Below are positions 36,771 through 51,300 of a DNA stretch of 64,000 bases, piece by piece (the first letter of the stretch is position 1; each line of letters opens with the position of its first letter). Made by a program: the position numbers and the translations under genes. The DNA is taken from NCBI GenBank assembly GCA_022579005.1, contig MU401458.1, positions 310,001-374,000 on the forward strand. The letters run 5' to 3'. The notes under the pieces were generated by a model that was not told the DNA's origin, made no database searches, and saw only the letters and a program-made list of their open reading frames with translations. This stretch comes from Poronia punctata (taxonomy: Eukaryota > Ascomycota > Sordariomycetes > Xylariales > Xylariaceae).

Positions 36771-37727
36771 GATGGCGTTTTCAAAGGTGTCGTGAGTAAT
36801 ACCGGCTTTGGACCCTGGTGCTGTAGGGTCACAAGAGAGAACTCGAGGGCGTGAAGGGCGGACAGCACAGGCAGCAGCCAGATACGAAGTCGTGATCCCC
36901 CCGCAATTCGGACGGCTTGACTGTTGTTCTGCTTGTGCAGCACGTTAGATTGTTTCCGGATTTGCGCGTCTGCAGCAATAGTAATAGGTACCTGGGCAGA
37001 AGCCAATCTTTGTGGGTTGTAGCGCCGAGTCGGGCAAAGATGTAGACAGTAGCAGGACTTACGGACCACAGGCAGAACTATACAAACGAGATGGCGTTCC
37101 CGAAAAACGCAGTTTAAGAATTAGAGTCGTAGCACATTAAGAGAGAATGATGTGGTGAGTGATGGAATGATGGGAATTAGAACTTTATCAGGTACTATAG
37201 CTCCCCTCGCTCCCCTCTATCAAGATGTTGCTGCTCTCCTTCCACCCCGGTCAGTGATGCAGGTGGTGGGGTAAGTTGTGCAATTGCCGTATTTAGCTAC
37301 ATACAATCATGATGTAGGTTAAGAATGCTGAGAGGTACTGTGTACATAGCCCTTAGTTCGCAAACGCCTATCCTCAGGGGTTCCCAGTACGAGCTGCTAT
37401 TACTAAGAAAGATAATTATGCATAATAACTGCCATTAATGCAAGCAAAACTTTGTTAAGCAGGTAATGTTCAATGTTGAGATACTGTACCTAGCATTGCC
37501 ATTTAGGTACCTATCTGTTTTCACCATAATTAACAACGGAACTTCTACTATTACCCCTATTTACACCAGATTCCTATTATTCAGATGTTGATATCTTGCA
37601 GTTTATTGCAAAAAGCTATATCTAGGCGGTCAAGGGCTTATGAACTTGGAACCTTGCAATAGCTTTTAATAAAGCTCTATCTTATTATACAAGTACTTTA
37701 ACGTTAATTGTTTATAAGTATATATCT
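36771..37727. other. CAND1 upstream region grading into AT-rich block
   Basis: There is no gene. Composition is ordinary up to about 37400 and becomes steadily more AT-rich towards 37727, the outer edge of the left LTR. Confidence 0.5.
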
Positions 37728-37974
37728 TGCAGAGGTAAGAGTTAATTAAATTAAAAAGACAAATTAGTGCTTGTACGTAAAAGTAATTAAAGTTAATATA
37801 ATATAGTTAATTTAGTATATTGTTATATAATCTTATAAATTTAAAAAACTAATATATAATATAAAATAAAAAATCTTTTTTTATATTTATTAAAAATATA
37901 GCTATAGCTATTAGTTAGCTATAAAATTTGCTAAGTAAAGTGCTAAGTGCTTGCAAACTTATTTATTTATAATA
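37728..37974. repeat. outer element, left LTR
   Basis: This 247-bp copy pairs with 58029-58275. The first 55 bases (outer side) keep more G than the right copy. The remaining bases have nearly every C and G of the right copy changed to T or A. All differences I see are transitions. Confidence 0.85.
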
Positions 37975-40900
37975 TACCTTTTAGCTTAATTACTTAGTAA
38001 GTAATAAAGCTGTTTTAATATATAAATATAAATAAAATATTTATATATAAAGTTAATATCTTTTAAGTAAGTAGTTAGCAAAATAAAAAATTAAAAATGC
38101 TTTTATTTTTGCTTTATAAACTATTTTTTATTAATTATAAAGTTTAAGTTAATACTTTTTTATATTATTATATAAATAGTTATAAATAGTAGTGCTATAA
38201 AAGCTATTAAGTAAAAAAAAATAAAAGCTTTTTAAAATATACTTTATTACTTAACCTTTTTTTGCAATTTTTTTGCTTTTTTTGCTTTTTTTTTTAATAA
38301 CGCGCTTATACCTTTTTATAAGTAAATTTTATAAATTAATAGCTTTATATACTTTTAAAATATTTTAATATAATAATAGTTAATTAAATATATTATTATT
38401 TTAAAAAAAATTCTTTACTAGTTATTATAAGTACTTATTACTTTTTATAATTAATTTATAAGTAGTATTTTAAGTACTTTGTTAACTTTTTTAGTGTTTT
38501 TTAAAATAAAAAAAATAGCTAATACTTTTAAAAAGCTAGCAGCTAAAACTTTTACGCTTTTATAAATAGTAATATAATTTTTTATAATATAGTAAGCATT
38601 TATATTAATAGGTAGCAGCTTGTTTTTAATAGTTAAAAATTTTTTTGCTGCTAAAATAGCTATTATAGCGCTTTAAAAAAGCGCAACCTTTAGTTTTTTG
38701 TTTGCTTTTTTACTACTTTTCCTTATACTTTTTACTTGCTTATTGCTTAAGCTTTTAAGCTTAATTAGTTAAAAAAAAGTTAAAAAAAAGATAAAAAAAA
38801 AAAAAAAAAAATAAAGCTAAGTAACTACTTAGTAGCAGCTTTGCTTTTTTTAAAGCTAGCTTAAGCTTTGCTGCTGCTTTTAAGTATAAAAATAAAAGTA
38901 AAAGTAAAGTTAAAAGTAAAAAAAAAGCTTATAAAAGCTTTTTTAAAACTAAAAAGCGCTTTAAAAAAGCTAGCTATTATGCTTTTTTATATTTAAATTA
39001 TTGCTAGTTTGCTATAATAAGCTAAAATAGTAACTATTATAATATAGTTACTAATATTTATTATTACTTTTATGCTTTTAAGCACTTTTATTACTTTATA
39101 TAAATAATTTTTATTAAGTTATATAATTTTTTTAAATTATATATAATATATATTAACTGCTTATATAGCCTTTTTTATATTTTTTTTTTACTTTTTAATA
39201 TTTTTAAATAAAAAATAATTTATTAGTTATAAAAATAGTAAGCTATATATAAGTATTAATATTTATATTTAATAATTTTTATACTAATATAGTTAATTAT
39301 AAGCTAAAAAAAATATATAAATAATAATTTATATTACTTTAAGCATTTTAAAAAAGTAGTTTAATTTTAACTATTTGCTTTTTAGTACGCTTTTTTTTTT
39401 AGTGCTTTTGCTTTTGCTTTTACTTTTACTACTACTAATAAGCTTTTAGTTAATATTAAAGTTATATATACTATAGTATATTATTTTTTTTATTTTGTTT
39501 AAGTAAATAAAATAAAAAAAATAGTTTTATAATTTTTAAAATTATTTAACTTTTTGCTTAAGCAGGCTTTTAAGCTTATATTAATTAATTTTATTTTTTA
39601 ATACTTTTTTTGCTTTTTTTTAATTATAAAATCTATATATTATAAGTTAATTAAAGCTTTAAAGTATTTAAATTTAATATAAAAAAGGTTTTTTATAAGT
39701 TTATTAGTAAGCATTTAATTTATAAAAAAGTATACTACTTAAAATAAGCTTTTTTTATACTTTTATTTAATTTATATATTTTAAATATTTATATAGTATA
39801 AATAAGTTTTTATATAGTTATACTTTTTTACTACTAAGCAAATTGTTTATTAATTATTTAAATTAATTATAAGCGCTTAACTTAAGTTTAGCTAAATATT
39901 ATTAAATAATTTTTTTAATACTATAGTTTTTTTAGCTATAAGTACTAATATATAGATTTTTGCTTTAATAGTAAAAGTAGTAACTATGCTTTGCTATATA
40001 GCCTTTTAATTAATTATACTTTTAAATAAAAGCATAATATATTTATAAAAAAATCTTTTAATATTAAAATTATTTATAAAAAATATGTTCTTAGTAATTA
40101 ATAAAGCTTATATACTTTAATTATAAATACTATATATAATTTTTAAGTTTTAAGTATAGTATAAGTATTAAATTACTTATTTTACTATTTTAATATACTT
40201 TATACTTAAATTAGTTAAAAAGTTTAAAAACTATAAAGCTATAAATATTATATTTAGCTAAATTATTATTATAATATATAAAATTAATTTTATAAGCTTT
40301 TAAAACTTTTTTATTTACGTTTTAATTACTTTTTCTAAGTATTTTTTAAGCTTTTAAAATAATAATAAAGTTGCTAAAATCTAACTATTATTTACTAAGT
40401 AATATTTTTTTATAATTTTTTTAATATATTAATTATAGCTTAAAAATAGTTTTTAATTTTTATAATTTTTAATAATCTTTATACTTAAAAACTAGCTTAT
40501 ATTTTTTTACTTTTTAAGCTTATAAGCTTTTTTAATTTAATTAATAATTTTTTATACTTTAGCTTTTTACTTTAAACTATATAGTACTAAAAAGTTGTTT
40601 ATATAAAAAATAATAAAAATAGCTTAATTTTAAGTATAAAGAAATATAGTTTTTTAGTTAAAATAATTAAACTATATAAATAAAAAGTATATATAAATTT
40701 TTAATACTAAAGCAATAGCAAATCTTTTAGCTTATATAATACTTTTTTAAGCAATATTACTATATTTTTATTTTTAAACTTATTAAGTAACTTATAAGCT
40801 ATAAGCTTTTAACTTTTTTTGCTTATATTAAAAAAAGCGCTTACTACGTTAAATTGCTTAACTTTAAAGTTATAATAAGCTATTAAAGCTATTATAAAGC

Positions 40901-43900
40901 ATAGCGTTTAAGCTATAAACGTTACTATATAAGTAAATTAAAGCATATTAGCTTATTAAAAATTACTTTTAACTATAAAGTATACTTTATATATATTTAA
41001 ATACTTTTAACTATTAAATTTATAATTAAAAACTTATTTTAAAAGTAATAGCTTATGCTTTATAATAACCTTAGCAATTTTTTTATAGTACTTAGTTTTT
41101 ATAGGTTTTTAATTTTTTTTACTATATTTGCTTAAAATCAATTTTTTAATAAATGCTTAAAAAGCTTATGCTAAAACCTTAGTAGTAGCTTAGTTAAATT
41201 TTTTTTATAAATTTTAAAGTACTTTAAAGTAGCTTTTAAATAGTTAGCTTAATATTAATTTATAATAGCTATAATTATTATATATAAAGTGTAATACTTT
41301 TTATTACTTTTTTAAATTATTTTTTTTAGCTTTATAAAGTAAGTTTTTAAAAAATTAAACTAGTTATAATTATTTAAAGTATATATTTTTTATTTTTAAT
41401 ATATTTTTTAAGTAAAAGTAAATATTTTATAATTAAGTTAATTAGTAAGCAAGCTTTAAATTTTTTAGCTAACTTTATTTATAAGCAAACTATAAACTTT
41501 TTATTGCTTAGTAGCTTTTTATAGTTAAGATTTTTTTTTAACTAAGTAATTAATTTTTTTAAATTAGTAATTAATTTTTTTAAGTTTTTTAAAGTTATTA
41601 ATTTTACTAAATTTACTTATTTAGCAACTATAATAATATTTTAAATAAAGTTTTTTAGTTTTAAAAATTTTAAAGTAGCTATTTTTAATAAGTACACTTT
41701 TTAGTTTTAACTTTAAATACTTTTTTTTTAAGTAGTTATGCTACCTTTTTTTAGCTTTTTTTATATATTACTAAGTATAAGTATAAGCTTTATAACTTTT
41801 AATAAATCCTTTGCTTTATTTAGTTGCTTTTTTAATTTTAAAAATAATTAAAAGATTATAAGTTTTTATATTTAATTAATAAAAGCAATATTGCTAGCTT
41901 TTATATGCTTTTTAAAAGCGTTTACTTTTAATTTATACTTTTTTAGTTAGCTTTTAATTAATAAATTAGTTAGTAGTTATATACTTTTTATTTTTATAGA
42001 TTTTAAAGCGCTAGTACTATTTTTACTTTATATAGCAAGCTTAATACTTTATAAGTTTGTTAAATTAAAAATTTATTTATTTAGTATAATAAGCTGCTTA
42101 ACTATTTTTTATATACTTTTATTAAGCTATAGCTTTGCTTATATATTATAAAAAAGCTTTTTATTAAATTATATATTATATATAATAATAACTTTATTAA
42201 TTGCTAAGATTTAAATTTTATATAAATTTATTATTTTATATTTTACTAAATAACCTATATAAGCTTTTGCTTTTATTTTATAATTTTACTTTTTATAAGC
42301 AATAAGTTTATTATGCTTTATAAAGTATACTTTATATTTATAAGCTTTAACTAAGCTTTAGTTTAGCTTAAAATTTGCTAGCTTATTAACTACTTAAGCT
42401 AGCAAGTACTATTAATAGTACTATTAAAACTATAAATAAAGTACTTTTATAAGTAAGTATAAGTTATTAGCTTTTAAAAAGTTTTAGTTATATAGCTAAA
42501 TAGCTATATAAGCTGCTTTTAGCTATAATTTTTTAAAAAAACTTGCTTTTAAAAACATTTTTAACTTAGTATTAATAATTTATTAACTAGCACGTTTACT
42601 ATTTTTAATAAGCTTTTTAATATATATAAAAAAACTTTTAAAATAATCTTTTTTTTACTAGCTTAGCGCTTATATATTATAGTTTATAAATTATAAATTA
42701 TTATTTTTTTATTATTGCTATATATATAATAAATTAATAATTTAAATTACTATTTAATTTACTAATTAAGTAATTAAATAATATTAATTATAAGCAGCTA
42801 GCTTTTTAAAGTTAAAGCTTTAAAGTATAAATAATTACTATACTTATTTTTTACTAGTAACTTATATTAAAAGCTATTATACTTTATAAAGTAGTTAAAA
42901 AAATCTTAAAAAATTTGCTAATAAAAGCATACTATGCGCTTTTTTAAAAGCTTTTAAAAAATTACTTATATAGCATACGTTTAAGCGTACGCTTTATACT
43001 TTATATACTTAATTTTATTAATTTTTATACCTTTAGCTTAGTAAACTAATGTTTATAAAAGCTTAAGCTTAAAATATTTAAATCTTTTATGCTATAAGTT
43101 TTTTAAAGCTTTATATACTTTAAATAAATTAGCTAAAAAGTGCTAAGATTGCTTATATAAAATAGTAGTAATTAGTTTTACTATGCTAAAACAAATTTTA
43201 AAAGCAATAAAAACCGGTTTAGTTACTAAAAAACCTAAAAAATAATAATAAATAAGCTTATATTTAAAAAAGGTTATTTTATATTATTTTTTTAATTTTT
43301 AAATAATAACGCTTAATATAAAATTTTTAAAACGTAAAGTATAATTTAATTTATAGTACTAAATGCTTTTTTTAAGCAACTTTGCTTTTAATATAATGTT
43401 TATATAAAATCTTTTAACTAAAGCTATATTTTTTAAAATTAATATACTAGTGTTTTTTTTTGCTTATACTATTTAATAGGTTTTTTATAACCTTATAACC
43501 TTTATAGTAAATAAAAAAGGTTGCTAAGCTTATTATAATAGTATTACTATTTTTAGTAAAAGCAATAAAATTAGGTTTTAAAAGCTTAATTTAGTTAATA
43601 ATATAAATAGCTTTATAGTTATTAAAAATAGTACTATTAAAAAAAAATAAAAATTATTTTTAAAAGTAATATAAGCTTTAAATTTTTATAAAATAGTAAG
43701 CATATAATTAATAATAATATATGCTAAGTTTATATTAAGCTACTTATTAGATTTATTATTTTAGCTTTTTAATTTTTTAAATTTTTAGTTAAACTTTTTA
43801 ACTTTAAAACTTTTAAAATTAATTTTTTAGCGTAAGTTTTTTTAGCGCGTAAGCTTATAGTGCTATTTAATTTTTTTAGCTATACTTTTTTTAAGCTTAA

Positions 43901-44900
43901 CTTTATTATAAGCAATTAATTTAATAACTAATAGCTTTAGCTAATTATATTTATATAGTGCTTATTAGTGCTTTTTTTTAAAGTTTAATAAGTAAAGATA
44001 CTAATACTTAAAGCTTTTAATTTTTTTTTTTTGCTTTATTATTTAATTTAAATATAAAATTGTTTTTAGTAGTAGTAAAAGCGCTATACTAGTTACTTTT
44101 ACTTTTAATTGCTTTTTTATTAATAAAAGCACTAAAAATGTAAAAGTATTTTATAAGCATAGTAAATAAGTGTTTTAGTTGCTTGTTTATAGTGTACTAA
44201 TAAAGCTGTTGCTTAGCTTATTTAAAAATAATTTATATTTTAATAGCTTTAAGCTAATTTTTAGTTATAAGCTTTTTTTATACTTTTAAAAAACTTACTA
44301 CTTTAGCTTTATTATAGCTTATATACTATTTTTTATACTACTTATTTGCTTTTATTTTTTATTAAGTAGTTTGCTTAAATAAATAGTAATATTTTATTAA
44401 AATAGCAATATTAATAATAATATTTAATAGTATAAAAAGTTGCTTAATTTTTTAAATAAGCTTTTAAGCATTTTTTAATTAATTTTTAAGCTTAGCTTTT
44501 AGCTATACTTTAATTGCTAAAATAATTAATAGCTTAATAAAAGCATTAATTTAATTTTAAATAAATTTATAGCTAGTATTAGTTACTTTTTAAAAACTAT
44601 TTAAAGTAAATATAACCTTAACAATTTTATAATATTAATTTTAAATTTGCACTTTTATTAGCTTAAAAATCTTTTAACTTATAAAAGTCTTATTTATAAG
44701 CTTTTGCTAAAAATATAATTAAGCTTTTTTTTTAATAAGCATAGTAACTTAGCTATTAATATAAAAGTTAAAATTAACTATATTAAAGTTTATATGCTTT
44801 TATACTTACTTTTTTTTAGCATAGTACTTTAAAGTTTTAAACTATTAAAACTACTTTATTAATAAAATAAAGTAAGCATTTTTAAAAATAGTTTTTATAA

Positions 44901-45200
44901 TGCGATAAAAATTGAAGATTTTTAAAGATTACTCTAACTTTATACTAGAAGAGGTTTAGCTAAAGTAGACGTATTAACTAGGTTTTAAGGGCTTTGCATT
45001 GATTACGGCTTTATAAAGGTATTTTAAAAAGCATGACTTAGTATATTATATGTGCAATAAATAGCTAAGTATCTAGGTTTAAAAAGCAACGCGAAAATAA
45101 TAGCTACATATATAGAAATAAAAATTAAGCTAGCCCCTTTTAGTTTTATAGCTACCTTATAACGTAAAGCGTAACTAGTATATATGCTAATTACGTTATA
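44901..45200. repeat. inner element, left LTR
   Basis: This 300-bp copy pairs with 57559-57858. The two align without gaps and differ only by transitions. Most G and C are kept in its left half, while its right half is more mutated than the partner. Confidence 0.82.
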
Positions 45201-48200
45201 ATCTTTTTTAGCTAAAAAGGTTGCTATTTTTAGCATTTTAAAGCTAAAATAAATTAACATATTATAAAAGCTTTTTTTTTTAGTAAAATTAATACAATGC
45301 CTTGTTGTCCTATTATTTAATAGGCTTTTTATAGCTATTTAAAGCTATTAAAAGTCTTATTTGTTAAAATTGCCTATTACTAGCTTTAGTAGTAGCTTGC
45401 TTTAGCTGCTAAAACTTTGCTTTAGTTATTATAGCGTTAAAAGCTGCTATATTTATGCAGTACTATGCCTAACCTTTTTATTTATAAAAATAAATAAGCT
45501 AAAAGCAAGTTATATACTAAAAAAAAGTCTTATTAACTTTATAGTATAAAGTAGTAGCTAGACCTAAACTTATATTAGTAGTAAATTACTTTAGCGTACT
45601 TTACTAACATTGCTATAATATAACATTTTTAATAGTAAATTTAAGTACGTATTCTTTTACCTTTATAAGAGGGCTATAAAGCTTATAATAAGTTAAATGC
45701 TGTCGTGCTTTTTTTTAAGGCTTTTTAGCTAGCAGAACCTTTAAACCTTAGTTATAACTGCTATTAACAAAAAGCTTTTTATTTAATAAGCATACTATTA
45801 ATGCTTTAAATAAGGTGCTTATTGCCTTAGTATTTTTTTATAAAAAAGTAATTAAAACTATACTAGCTAAAAATTATAGCAAAGCTTTTAAAATACTTTA
45901 TATATTTAATTTAGTAAACCTAGTTATAGTTATTATAAAGGTCTAAAATTATAAGGCTTTTTATTAATCTAGCTTTACTAATATAGTTTTTTATTTAATA
46001 AAACAAATTTTAGCTGTAGTTTTAAGTGCTATTAATAAAGTAGCTATATTTTAAAGTTAATAATTACTATAAGTGCTAGCAGTTAAAAAAGTAAGCTAGT
46101 TTAAAACCTTAAATAAGTAGATTGCGTAAATAATGCTAAGCATTTTGCATTCCTAGCCTTTATACTATATTAATAAAAGTACTACTATAACATGTTTTAA
46201 AGTAAGCAATGCGTTAAAAATAGTTAAGTATACTTAGCGCAGTTCTTTTTTAATATGCTTAGTACTTTGTTTAAATATATTTAAACTATTAATAATAAAC
46301 GCTGCTTTTTAATTATAGTTAACTACTATAGTATACTAATAAAGCTTTTTATAATACTTTAAAATAAAATAAGCTAGCATTTATTTATAAATACTAGCTT
46401 TTTACTATAAGTTATAAGTAACTTTGTTTTAAGCCTAAGTTTTTATAAAATAAACCTTTTATATAAGTTTAATAGCTATAGTAAAATACTTAAAGCAAGA
46501 GTTAAAATAATAGCTTTTTATAAAATATCTTATAGTAACTACTACTTTTTTATTAGTAAGCTACTTTTAGCAGCAAATTTTAAGCGCTATATTAATTAAG
46601 TGCTTTAGCTTATATTAGTACTATATTATATTGCTATTTTTATTATATAAGTTTATAAAGCTATAAAAGCTATTAGTGTTTAGTTTTACAAAGTATAAAA
46701 CATTAATGTTAAAATTAAAAATTTGCCTTGTTTATAAAAGAGCAAGCGCGCTTTTATATAGCTATATAGTATATATTTTAGCAAGTAGCTTTTTAAGATC
46801 TAGATCTTAAGCTAACTTAGTAAAAATATTAAAAATTATTAAGTTAAGCATAAACAGTATAGTTAGTAAAGTTAGCAAAGCTTGTTAAAGTATAGCTAAT
46901 ATAAGCACTAGGCCTTTTTATTTTAATATAACTTTATATTTAGTTGCTAACTATATAACTAATAAAATAAATATTAACAAGTTTATTTTAAAAGCTTAGT
47001 TAAGCGTTAAGTTAATTACATTATTTAAAGCTTTAATAAAAGTAATTAAAGCTATAAAGTAAAAGTATTTATATAACTAACTATTACTTTAATTATAAAA
47101 AAGAAAAAAACTAAAATGTTTAAAAGCTTTATACGTTTTTAATAGCTAAATATTTACTAAAAGCTTTATTGCTTACATATGTTTAAAAGTAAAAGCCTAG
47201 CTTATTAAGTTAAATATATAGGCTTTTTACTAGTAAAGCTTAACTATAATAAAAATTTAGTAATTATTGCTAATGTATTTTTTTAAAACTAAAAGCTTTA
47301 TATTAATTATATTTTTTTTAAATTATTGCTATAATTGTTTTTTTAAGTAGCTGCTAAAAAACTTAAGTAAAAAGTCTTAAAATATGCTTATAGCCTAGCT
47401 AAACGTGTTTTTAATTAAAATATTAAGTTAGTTTTTTAAAATTAAATAAATACCTGCTATAATTTTGCTGCTTAAAAGCTATTTATAGTAGTAGTGCTTA
47501 ATTAATATACTAAGCTAAAAGCTAAATGTTTTTTTTTGCTATATTTTTTAAAAAATAAAATCTAAGCACTTTTTATTAAAAAATAAGCAGTTAATTTTAT
47601 TATTGCTAATGTTTTTGCTGCTTAAAGATCCTTATAGTTTTATATAGCTTAGCAACAAGTTAATACGCTTAAAGTAAGCTTACTAAATACTTATAAGCAT
47701 AAATAAAAGTTTTTAAAAATAAATAAAAGCTAAAAGCTTTTATAAAGCTAGCTTTTTAAGCACTAAGATTTAGTTTGCTATAGCGCAAGGGCAATAAATT
47801 AAATATATAAAGTAAATAGTAATACTAAGTAAATTAAAAATAAAAAAGTAAAAATAAAAGTTTTAAAAAAAAAGAAAAAAGTGTAAGTATAAAAACAAAT
47901 TAAAAAAATAAAAGTAAGTTTGCAAGCTATTTTTTATAAGTATAGCATGCTACAAGCAAATAAAATTATAATAAATATTTTTTCTAAGTCTTTTTTATAA
48001 TAAATTAAAGTAAAAAAACTTAACAAATTTTGCTTTATTAAGTGCTTAAAGCTATAAGTGTAAATTACTACAACGCACTTATAATTTTTAAGTATTTACT
48101 TATTAAATTAAACAATTTTTATAAGGCTAGCTTGTTAATAACAACTTAAAATTATATATTATTTATAATTTATTAAGCTAACGCAGGCTTTTACTAAAAA

Positions 48201-48250
48201 AGCAGTAAAAAAAGTATTAAAAGGCTAACTTTCCTTTTTTTTGCTTTTTT

Positions 48251-48316
48251 GCTTTTTTTTTAAGTTTTTAAATATTTTTTGCTGCTTTTTTTTTAAGTTT
48301 TTAAATATTTCTTGCT
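48251..48316. repeat. 33-bp tandem duplication in AT-rich DNA
   Basis: Two adjacent 33-nt units start with GCTTTTTTTT and end with TTGCT. They differ at a single T/C position. It may be a relic of a repeat in the original element or replication slippage in T-rich DNA. Confidence 0.7.
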
Positions 48317-51300
48317 GCTTTATTGTTTTAAAATTAACGCTACGCTTTATTATAAATACTTTAAAACTTAAAAGAACAAATAAAAGCAATGCTAACGTAA
48401 ACTATATAATTAGCAAAGACTTTAGTACTAATATTGCTTATAAAAAGTAGTTGCTAAGCTTAGCTAAAAAAATAAGCAAAGCTTAGCTAGTTGCAAAAAA
48501 AAACAAAAAAACTGTTTTTAGTTTTAAATAGCAAAAAGTAAAAGTATTGTATTAACTTTTTATTAATTAAGCAAGTACTAATATATAAAAAATGCTTAAA
48601 GCTTTAAAAATTAAAGTTGTTAGCAGTATTGCTTAAAGGTATTATATTTGCTAGCTAGTTTACTTATTTTTTTATATTGCTAGTAGTGCTTTAAAACACA
48701 TTATTAAGCTTATAAAGGCTTTAGTAAAAAAAGAGGACTTTAACCTAAGGCTTGTTTATATTAAAGGTAAAAATAGCAAACTATAAAGTAAATATTTTAT
48801 ACGTTTATTATAAGACTAACGTTAGTATAAAGCTTTCTTAATTTAATAAACAGGTTGCCTAAATATTATTTTTTACATACGCTATAAAAAGCGTTTTATT
48901 AAATTAAACACAAATACTTGCTTAAGTATATAGCCGTTTTTTAAGTATATTTTTAATTTAAAACTTTAAAGTAGTTTTTATAATAACTATGCGTTTATAG
49001 TCTAAAGCGCATTTTATACTTATTACAACGTAGTCAATTTGCTTTTTAAAATATAGCAACTTACAACATTTAATTTAACTAAAGGCTTTATATTTATTAT
49101 AAACCTTAAAGCATATAAGCTAATATTTATATTATTATTAAAAAAGCTTATATAGTTAACGCGTAAACAGTTTACTAAATAAAGCTTAAAAAGAAGATTT
49201 TAGTAACTATATATAAAATAAAAAAAAAAAAAGCAAAAAAATAGGAAAAATATTTAGGAAAACCGGGCATTGCGTTAATTTATATAAAAAATAAAATAAA
49301 GACATATGTTCTAAAACATTAAATAAAAATATTAAAAAAAATAGTTAAAAGCAGCAAAGCACACTTTTTATCTTAGGCAATACAAAAAATAAGAAAGGTA
49401 TTACTGCTATATTTTTTAAAAGCAAGTTGTTAATTTTAATATATAAATAAAGGAAATATTTAAAAACAATAAAATTAAAAAAAATTAATAACAAGTTTAA
49501 AAAAAAAAAGATATAAATAAAGGGCCTTTAGAAGTAAAAAGCTAGCATAATATTTATACTATAAAGTTACTTTACTATTTTCCTTTAAAGCAATATAAAA
49601 CTAAAAAGCTAAAAATAGAAATTTATTAAACAAGTAGTGCTAGCTAAGCTTTTAAAAAAAAAACGTGTTATAAATAAAAGCATTTAATTAATTCTACGTT
49701 ATACTAAACTTATAAATACTATTAATAGCTACTGCATTAATATTTATTAGTTTAAAAAAGCTATTAACATAATTATAGTTTTTATAAAAATTTAAAGCAA
49801 AGTTATTGTTTATTACTAGGGGTTTTAAGTCTAGCTTATTAATAAGCTTGTTTTTTTAAAAAATACTTTTAATAGTTTAAAGGTTTAAGTTAAGGTTTTT
49901 TAGTGCTTAGTATTTTTTATTATTTTTATAAAAAGCTTAAAGCTGTTTTGCAAAATAGCAGCTATATAGCTATTGTTTATTTATTTTAGTAAGCTTATAG
50001 CGTATATTATTTATAGCCTTAGTAATTTAATATAGCTTATTTTATTAATATAAAAGCTTTTTATTATTGCTTTTATTAATTTTAAAAAAAGTGTTAAATA
50101 AAAGCATAAAGTTACTAACGTATATTTTAAGCTAGATTTTATAAGTATTTTATTAATTTTATTAGTTTACATTGTCTTTTTATTTTAAAGTAATAATTTT
50201 TTTTACACATTTAACGTTTTTTATATAATATTTTAGCTACTTTACTTTTAACGCTACTAGATTAATGCAATTAAAAACTAAATTTTACTGCAATACTTGC
50301 TATATTAGCACAATATTTTTAATTAGCAAAATAAGTAAACGTTTATAAATTAGTTTATATAAGCTATACTTATAGTATTAAACAATAACGTTATTTGCTA
50401 AGATAGTAGGGCTTAAATAATCTAGCTAGTTTTTTTTAGTCTTATTAGTTACTTTTATAAGCATTATTTTAATTAAGCAGTGCTTACCTTTAATAAGGCT
50501 TTATACTTAAAAGTAGTAAGCTAGCTTATAAGCTATATAATACTTAAAGTGCTTAGCTACTATAATAACTTCTTTTTTAAATTTACTTTTATTATTATAC
50601 TTAATACGCAGCGCGCTATTATAATAGTATACTATATATTTATAAAAAAACTTAAATACTAACTTAAAGTTTACTTACTAAAAAGCTTTAGCTTTAAAAA
50701 AGGCTATTTATTTATATTATACTTTAACTAAAGCAAAAAAATTCTTATAAAATAGCATAGTCTAAATATTAATAACTTATAAGTATAAAAAGCTAATAAA
50801 AACGTTATACCGGTGCTGTTTTTTAAGCAAGCTATTTTATAACTTTTAATAGTTAAAACAAGACTTAGTTACTAAGTAAACATTTTTAGCAAAGTTAAGC
50901 TAGTAATAAAGTTACAAGATTTATTAAATTACTAAGTTAATTTTTTTATAGCTAAAGGCTAAGTAGATTTTTTAAATAATTAACTTACGCTTTTTTAAAA
51001 AATTAACATATTACTTAAAAGTAAAACGCTAAGTTACTTATTTTTATAAAGTACTATTATATACAAAGTATTAATATATATAATTTTTAAACCCTTTTTA
51101 TTTACGTTTATTATTATAGCGTTTTAAAACAACACTAGTAATAAAAAATTAAGCAATTTTTTAACTTTTTTAAGTTTATTAAATTGCAAGCTTTAGCAAT
51201 AGCTTAATAAGCTAAATTAAGTAGCTAAAAGCAAGTAACTTATAATTAAGTTTTAAGGCTTTGTTTGCGCTTGTTTATAAGTTGGCCTAAACTATATTAA

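Noticed and set aside
45024..45260. 78-codon minus-strand frame in the AT-rich block
   Set aside because: It overlaps the inner left LTR, has no family resemblance and is expected by chance.
46793..46810. 18-bp perfect palindrome around AGATCTAGATCT
   Set aside because: Short palindromes are expected in TA-rich, RIP-mutated DNA, and there is no second copy or context to suggest function.
48241..48450. 69-codon frame rich in Phe and Cys
   Set aside because: It is produced by T-rich tandem DNA, not by a conserved protein.
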